DNA of 11,464 nt from Eimeria necatrix (lineage: Eukaryota > Apicomplexa > Conoidasida > Eucoccidiorida > Eimeriidae): the NCBI RefSeq assembly GCF_000499385.1, contig NW_013651781.1, forward strand, positions 4,857-16,320, read 5' to 3'. Under the pieces are notes generated by a model, which saw nothing but the letters and a program-made list of their open reading frames with translations, did no database searches and was not told the origin of the DNA. How positions within the stretch are numbered: the stretch's first letter is position 1; each line of letters starts with the position of its first letter. The position numbers and the translations under genes are program-made. Shown here in pieces: positions 8,565 to 11,464 of the stretch.

Positions 8565-8718
8565 TTTAGACGGCCCCTCTCGCTTCAAGGGTTTTGTGGT
8601 GGGCCACTTCGGGTGGGCCCTTTTGAGGGTTTCTTTTAAAGACTTTCGGGGGGCCCCCCAAAAGGGGGCCCTTCTCAGGCAGCAGCTGCAGGCCCTAGGC
8701 TTCCCCCACAAACCCTAA
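2585..8718 (+). CDS. Large RAP-domain helical-repeat protein (FASTK/HPR-like), two or more exons
   Basis: The C-terminus is a RAP domain: LEVDGPTHF at 8278-8301, then RLDGPSRFKGFVVGHFGW and a helix-forming tail up to the TAA at 8716-8718. RAP proteins bind organellar RNA, and in apicomplexans most act in the mitochondrion. Upstream are short Leu/Ala-rich amphipathic segments with the LLWAxA-type signature of these repeats: VLNLLLWRFRAF (about 3670), CSSLAWAVTVL (about 4215), ICTVLWATAKA (about 4511), AAFSKLGEP (about 6450) and TQLLWALAIQ (about 6810). They are separated by polyQ, polyA, GGPP and GAPQ runs. Segments: frame 2 from 2585 to about 6100, frame 3 from about 6150 to 7934, intron 7935-8154, frame 1 from 8155 to 8718. 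The ATG at 2585 is the first in frame after a TAG at 2522, but the true start is uncertain because the first non-repetitive segment begins near 3287. The first 90 or so residues have Arg but almost no acidic residues, which would suit a mitochondrial presequence. The RAP assignment is firm. The 5' end and the 6.1 kb junction are not. Confidence 0.85.
2941..3090 (+). repeat. 12-bp AAGGGGCCCCCC array encoding (GAPQ)n
   Basis: About nine near-identical 12-bp units fall within the RAP-gene frame. The length is a multiple of three, so copy-number change keeps the frame. Each unit is nearly its own reverse complement, so the opposite strand is also open. Confidence 0.9.
3345..3602 (+). repeat. 12-bp CTGGGGGCCCCC array encoding (GGPP)n
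   Basis: Runs of GGPPGGPP with occasional Ser, Glu, Leu or Cys substitutions, in frame with the RAP gene. Two GGGAGCTCCC variants near 3447-3465 give GSSPGSS. Related arrays occur at about 4867-4980 and 5117-5168. Confidence 0.9.
4078..4494 (+). repeat. CAG/CAA arrays encoding polyQ between helical segments
   Basis: Three long Gln runs (about 4078-4188, 4252-4350, 4435-4494) are separated by LLSPMGCSSLAWAVTVLNQL and LHSLLRGLRRRLLECQ. The unique blocks stay in the same frame throughout. Further Gln runs occur at about 4709-4790, 5998-6037, 6520-6560 and 6697-6749. Confidence 0.9.
4867..4980 (+). repeat. Second (GGPP)n array in the RAP gene
   Basis: About nine 12-bp CTGGGGGCCCCC units lie between the helical segments MRLLAETFSRLPLKPHR and SWRLLGLFVSLSLKRL. 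This is an insertion in a loop, not in a helix. Confidence 0.9.
5488..5933 (+). repeat. Polyalanine-coding GCT/GCA runs in the RAP gene
   Basis: In frame 2 the CTG/CAG tracts here are read as Ala: 5488-5528, 5560-5580, 5596-5628 and 5890-5919. They surround SLWGLVEVAAALA and CNSGKLLL. The same DNA repeat is read as Gln elsewhere in the gene, depending on insertion register. Confidence 0.8.
6083..6162 (+). other. Reading-frame switch inside the RAP gene
   Basis: Frame 2 looks coding up to about 6106 (VFVDCAGILLQLVEG, then PLSLLQ). From about 6150 frame 3 is clearly coding (PLAAQRQLLGALRGLGVSV). The gap is filled by a run of eight C (6083-6090) and three G6C5-6 blocks (6106-6140). One base too many, or two missing, in these tracts would explain the switch. 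An alternative is a short intron 6074-6161 (CTG|GTGGAG to GCGCAG|CGG, phase 0, 88 bp) that removes the GC block. The sequence alone does not decide. Confidence 0.7.
6876..6995 (+). repeat. 30-bp tandem repeat encoding FGGPPRGAPA, four copies
   Basis: Four adjacent 30-bp units start with TTTGGGGGGCCCCCC at 6876, 6906, 6936 and 6966 and differ by a few bases in the last copy. They are in the frame-3 coding part of the RAP gene. Shorter FGGPP/SGGPP units follow to about 7260. Confidence 0.9.
7555..7775 (+). repeat. 30-bp repeat family encoding GPPEGLGAPR
   Basis: About six copies of a GGGGCCCCCCGAGGGTCTGG-containing unit lie in the RAP-gene frame, with M/I/L at one position and R/W at another. 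One more partial copy is at 7857-7885, after the unique block FSFLGFDIKGALQCLRPKL. Confidence 0.85.
7935..8154 (+). other. Intron in the RAP gene (GT-AG, phase 0)
   Basis: The donor is GAGAA|GTGAGA and the acceptor TTGTCGCAG|GTAGCT, preceded by a T/C-rich stretch (8060-8093). Joining frame 3 to frame 1 here is phase 0 on both sides. It gives SALQREVAAALRSI, the LQxEVxxxL segment that normally sits just before RAP domains. The 220-bp intron is mostly two (CTG)n tracts. No other site is needed to bring the RAP frame into register. Confidence 0.85.
8278..8715 (+). other. RAP domain interrupted by an 81-codon low-complexity insert
   Basis: The first strand and the DGPxHF motif lie at 8278-8319. 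Positions 8320-8562 encode Ala, mixed Ala/Pro/Ser/Gly and then about 31 consecutive Gln-rich codons. The domain resumes at 8563 with RLDGPSRF and continues through GHFGWALLRVSFKDF to the C-terminal helix. Without the insert the domain is about 65 residues, close to the usual RAP length. The insert sits in the variable loop between the first two core motifs and keeps the frame. Confidence 0.85.
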
Positions 8719-8801
8719 ACCCTAAACCCTAAACCCTAAACCCTAATTTCGGGCGAGAACTTGCGGCCTAGGGTTTAGGGTTTAGGGTTTAGGGTTTAGG
8801 G
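8710..8801. repeat. Head-to-head telomere-like repeats with a 22-bp spacer
   Basis: AAACCCT units (8710-8746) face TAGGGTT units (8769-8801) across a short unique loop. The arms are complementary over about 33 bp and could fold as a hairpin in DNA or in the 3' end of the RAP transcript. The RAP stop codon lies within the first arm. Confidence 0.9.
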
Positions 8802-9028
8802 TCTGCTTGCAGACTCCATTTTGCTCTCCACTCTTTTAATCGAGCAAAGCTGTCTTTTTTCTCTCCTTGCTGCTGCTGCGGCTAACGCTGCTGCTGCCGG
8901 TGCTGCTGCTGCTGCTTTTGCTGCTGCTGCTGCTGCTTTTGCTGCTGCTGCTGCTGCTGCTGAGCGTGTAAAGGAAAGCCCCACAGGAGTCCCAGCAGCA
9001 AATTGCAGCTGGCTTTGCGGCCCACTGA
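8802..9028 (+). other. CTG-array intergenic segment
   Basis: Unique sequence (8802-8866) precedes a CTG/GCT array (about 8867-8962) with TTT interruptions giving Ala5-Phe-type reading. A short unique tail follows. The frames here lack a convincing ATG and I see no gene. Confidence 0.5.
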
Positions 9029-9446
9029 CTAGCAGTGACTAGCTGCAGCTAGCTGTAGCTAGCCATGGCTAGCTGTAGCTAGCCATGGCTAGCTGTAGCT
9101 AGCTGTAGCTAGCCATGGCTAACTGTGGCTAGCTGTAGCTAGCCATGGCTAGCTGTGGCTAGCCGTAGCTAGCTACGGCCGGCCGTGGCTAGAAGTAGCT
9201 AGCTACAGCTAGCTGCAGCTAGCTACGGTTAGCTACAGCTAGCTATGGCTAGCTATGGCTAGCTATGGCTAGCTATGGCTATCTATGGCTAGCTATGGCC
9301 AGATATAGCTAGCTGTGGCTAGCTGCAATCAGCTCTTGCTAGCTGCGGCTAGCTGCAGATAGCTCCAGCTAGCTGTGGGAAGCTGCTGCTAGCTGTGGCT
9401 AGCTGTGGCTAGCTGTGGCTAGCTGTGGCTAGCTGTGGCTAGCTGC
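9029..9446. repeat. 10-bp minisatellite, about 41 units, no indels
   Basis: The consensus unit is AGCTGTGGCT, with variants AGCTGTAGCT, AGCCATGGCT, AGCTATGGCT and AGCTACAGCT. From 9031 to 9440 the period is exactly 10 at every unit and only substitutions are seen. Unit junctions create the palindrome GCTAGC. The units carry TAG/CTA, so all six frames are closed. Confidence 0.95.
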
Positions 9447-9555
9447 CTCTCGGGGCCCCCTGCAGGCCCCAGGGGGCCTCCTGTCTTTGGGGCCCCCTGT
9501 GGGGCCCCACTGCAATTGGGGGGCCCCCAATAGGCTAAATCTGCAGTGCAGCAGT

Positions 9556-9628
<73 letters not shown>

Positions 9629-9979
9629 GCATGCATTAAATATCTAGCTTCTCCAAAACAATTCTTTTTAATTTTATTTTTAATATTCAAAACAATTCCA
9701 ATAATCCCAAACTGTGCTGCTTCTGCTGCACCGCGCAGGGGGCCCCTGGGGGCCCTGCGGGGCCCCTGTGGGGCCCCCAAGGGGCCCCAGGGGTCATCTT
9801 CCTGCGCAATTTGGGCAATTAAAGGTTTAATTGGAATTAATTTGAATAAAATTAATTAAATAAAATCAATTAAGTCCAAATTATTCTTCTTTTGACCCTT
9901 TTTTGGTCCTTGGGGGCCCCATTTGCTTCCCCTCAAGGGGCCCCCTGCAGCGCGAGCCGTCTGTACACCCCAACGCCCA
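9447..9979. other. Intergenic mosaic: GGGGCC blocks, CAG array, AT-rich DNA
   Basis: GGGGCCCC blocks are at 9451-9528 and 9737-9795. A (CAG)n array with TAG interruptions is at 9542-9630. AT-rich stretches are at 9631-9712 and 9810-9890. No exon-like unique sequence is recognised. It probably holds the promoter and 5' leader of the MAK11-like gene. Confidence 0.6.
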
Positions 9980-10198
9980 ATGCTCTCCAAAAAAGGGCAC
10001 AAAAAACAAACCCTGGGGGCCCTTGGGGGGCCCCCCAAGGGGGCCCCTAGGGAAGCCCCCAAGGGGGCCCCCCAGGGGGCCCCCAAGGGGGCCCCCAAGG
10101 GGGCCCCCAAGGGGGCCCCCCAGGGGCCCCGCATAGTTGTTTGCCTTGGAACGTATGAAGGGGGCGTTTTGGGGTATGAGATAAAGCTTGAGGCTTTG

Positions 10199-10241
<43 letters not shown>

Positions 10242-10698
10242 TGCAGCAGCAGCTACTGCAGCTGCCGCCTGGCGTTCGTCGGATATTTGCTGTAAATGCG
10301 CATCGTGTGGGTCTGCCACTTTTTAAACTTCAGATCTGGGGTTTAGGGTTTAGGGTTTAGGGTTTGGCGCTGAGGGTTTAGGGTTTAGGGTTTGGGGTTT
10401 AGGGTCTACTGCTTAGGGTTTAGGGTTTGGGGTTTAGGGTTTGCTTTGCAGGGCTCGGTCTCTGCCTTGTGCTTCTCATCTTCAACTTTGATCTCTGCGG
10501 GCTCTGATGAAACCCTCAAGTAGGCCTCAGGGTTTAGGGTTTAGGGTTTAGGGTTTAGGTTTTAGGGTTTAGGGTTTAGGGTTTAGGGTTTAGGGTTTGA
10601 GCGCCGCGCCGCAGCAGCGCAAAACGAAGCCCCCGAGCCGCAGCAGCCTCCCTCCTCTTTATTATTAATTAATTAATTAATTAATTAATTAATTAATT

Positions 10699-10771
<73 letters not shown>

Positions 10772-10967
10772 TATTCTTTTATTAGGTTTTTCGACTTGGG
10801 GGAGATGCAGCAGCAGGGGAGTTTGCTGCTGCCGCACTTGGGGTGTATAGCCAGCTGCTGCGCAGTTGAGGGATTTCTTTGTTTTTGTTTATCTCAAAAA
10901 AAAGAAATAAATATAATTAAAGGTCCCAACTGGGAGTTTTTGAAGAAGATCCAGCTGCAGCAGCCCC

Positions 10968-11030
<63 letters not shown>

Positions 11031-11186
11031 GGGGGGGTCGCGCGGTGGCAGCAGCAGCAAACCCTTGTTTTCAGCTGTCTGTACACCCCAGCCGCAAAGT
11101 TTGTCTTTCCGTCTGCGGCTCTTCTTCTCTCATTTTAATTAATTTGATGAAATGTTCTTTAGAAGCTGTTTTCCACTTCCCCGACA
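9980..11186 (+). CDS. MAK11/PAK1IP1-like WD40 protein, N-terminal part (exons 1-3, continues beyond the window)
   Basis: The exons are 9980-10306, 10452-10519 and 10786 to about 11186. Exon 1 has IVVCLGTYEGGVLGYEI, the first WD40 strand typical of MAK11/PAK1IP1, then a polyQ loop and IFAVNAHR. Exon 2 supplies GSVSALCF and SAGSDETLK. Exon 3 supplies FFDLGEMQQQGSLLLPH, then WEFLKKI, a polySer/Gly insert, and LSVHPSRKVCLSV. The order and spacing of these blocks match the first two repeats of PAK1IP1 as I recall it. The family assists 60S ribosomal subunit maturation in the nucleolus. The ATG at 9980 is the first in frame and gives a GAPK/GAPQ-rich leader. A start in an upstream exon is possible. 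Exon 3 meets an in-frame TAA at 11195 inside a CCCTAAA repeat, but a donor-like ACA|GTAAAC at 11187 suggests splicing on, since four or so WD repeats are still missing. The family call is good; the 3' end is unresolved. Confidence 0.75.
10307..10451 (+). other. Intron 1 of the MAK11-like gene (phase 0)
   Basis: The donor is CATCGT|GTGGGT and the acceptor TTGCTTTGCAG|GGC. The join gives NAHR then GSVSALCF, the expected WD40 spacing. Most of the 145 bp is AGGGTTT repeat, which runs to within 9 bases of the acceptor. Confidence 0.8.
10337..10442 (+). repeat. Telomere-like repeats in intron 1 of the MAK11-like gene
   Basis: AGGGTTT units with GGGGTTT variants and two short interruptions (GGCGCTG and CTACTGC). 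The G-rich strand is the sense strand. Confidence 0.95.
10528..10598 (+). repeat. Telomere-like repeats in intron 2 of the MAK11-like gene
   Basis: About ten AGGGTTT units, one with a base missing, start 8 bases after the predicted donor. Same orientation as in intron 1. Confidence 0.95.
10660..10772 (+). repeat. (TTAA)n followed by (TTTA)n in intron 2
   Basis: About ten TTAA units lead into about 17 TTTA units, ending just before TATTCTTTTATTAG. The simple repeat supplies most of the tract upstream of the exon 3 acceptor. Confidence 0.95.
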
Positions 11187-11187
11187 G

Positions 11188-11275
11188 TAAACCCTAAACC
11201 CTAAACCCCACAATTCTTTAAGGGTTTGGATTTAGGGTTTAGGGTTTAGGGTTTAGGGTTTAGGGTTTAGGGTTT
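11188..11275. repeat. Second head-to-head telomere-like pair
   Basis: TAAACCC units (11188-11208) face AGGGTTT units (11221-11275) across a 12-bp spacer. They lie immediately after the predicted exon 3 donor of the MAK11-like gene, so probably within an intron. Confidence 0.9.
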
Positions 11276-11464
11276 GCGTGCAGGCATTGTGGGGGTGAGT
11301 TGGTCTCCCTGCGGGTTTTATTTTGTGGTTTTGTTTTCTTCTTTTTTGTTAATTAAATTTTTAAATGAAGAAAAAGAAATCAAAAAAGAAATCAAATCTG
11401 TCAAGCAGCAGCAAAATGAACACAGAAGCAGCAGCAAATGTAAGCAGCAGCAGCAGCAGCAGCA
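11276..11464 (+). other. Right edge: T-rich then Lys-rich open segment
   Basis: GCGTGCAG|GCATTGTGGGG|GTGAGT (near 11276-11305) looks like an acceptor and a donor around an 11-bp segment. T-rich DNA follows. From an ATG at 11365 a frame stays open to the edge: KKKKSKKKSN, then Ser runs. It might belong to a downstream exon or be chance. I make no gene call. Confidence 0.25.

Larger units (their letters stand above)
10520..10785 (+). other. Intron 2 of the MAK11-like gene (phase 2)
   Basis: The donor is CTCAA|GTAGGC and the acceptor TTCTTTTATTAG|G. Two bases before plus one base after complete a Lys codon and give SAGSDETLKFFDL, the end of a WD40 repeat. The 266-bp intron contains AGGGTTT repeats (10528-10598), a short GC-rich piece, (TTAA)n and (TTTA)n. 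Confidence 0.8.

Noticed and set aside
8796..9042. Small Ala/Phe-rich protein on either strand
   Set aside because: Only non-ATG starts are available and the content is a CTG array with TTT interruptions.
9029..9446. CRISPR array
   Set aside because: The 10-bp units are contiguous with no unique spacers, and the window is eukaryotic in character.

Overview
The window reads as nuclear DNA of an apicomplexan of the Eimeria type (chicken coccidia; species not assigned). Three things point there: long (CAG)n/(CTG)n tracts in coding and non-coding DNA, blocks of AGGGTTT telomere-like repeat scattered internally, and proteins split by homopolymeric amino-acid runs. Two multi-exon genes can be recognised from the short unique segments that survive between low-complexity runs. 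Both are on the + strand. Most other open frames are translations of CAG or GGGGCC repeats.

Layout. Positions 1-511 are CAG-rich and open on both strands. Positions 512-855 are AT-rich (TTTA/TTTAATTA) and end in a splice-acceptor-like site before a short exon-like segment (856-959). A telomere-like block follows (957-1015). Positions 1068-1793 hold a Gln/Leu-rich open segment with intron-like AT-rich DNA, a weak gene candidate. Positions 1778-2172 are degenerate telomere-like repeats containing a duplicated segment of about 105 bp. Positions 2173-2584 are AT-rich DNA around a GGGGCC block.

Gene 1 (about 2585-8718) encodes a very large RAP-domain protein. It carries a helical-repeat (FASTK/HPR-like) region broken up by polyQ, polyA and GGPP/GAPQ runs, and a C-terminal RAP domain. 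A confident GT-AG intron lies at 7935-8154. The reading frame changes between 6083 and 6162 through an indel or an unrecognised short intron. The stop codon falls inside a telomere-like repeat. By family, the product probably binds RNA in an organelle, most likely the mitochondrion.

The intergenic stretch 8719-9979 holds head-to-head telomere-like repeats, a CTG array, a strictly 10-bp-periodic minisatellite (about 9029-9446), GGGGCC blocks and a CAG array.

Gene 2 (about 9980 to beyond the window) encodes the N-terminal part of a WD40 protein of the MAK11/PAK1IP1 family (ribosome biogenesis). Three exons were joined by phase-consistent GT-AG introns, and the introns are largely telomere-like and (TTTA)n repeat.

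The two genes belong to unrelated pathways. What they share is architecture: low-complexity DNA inserted into protein loops and introns.
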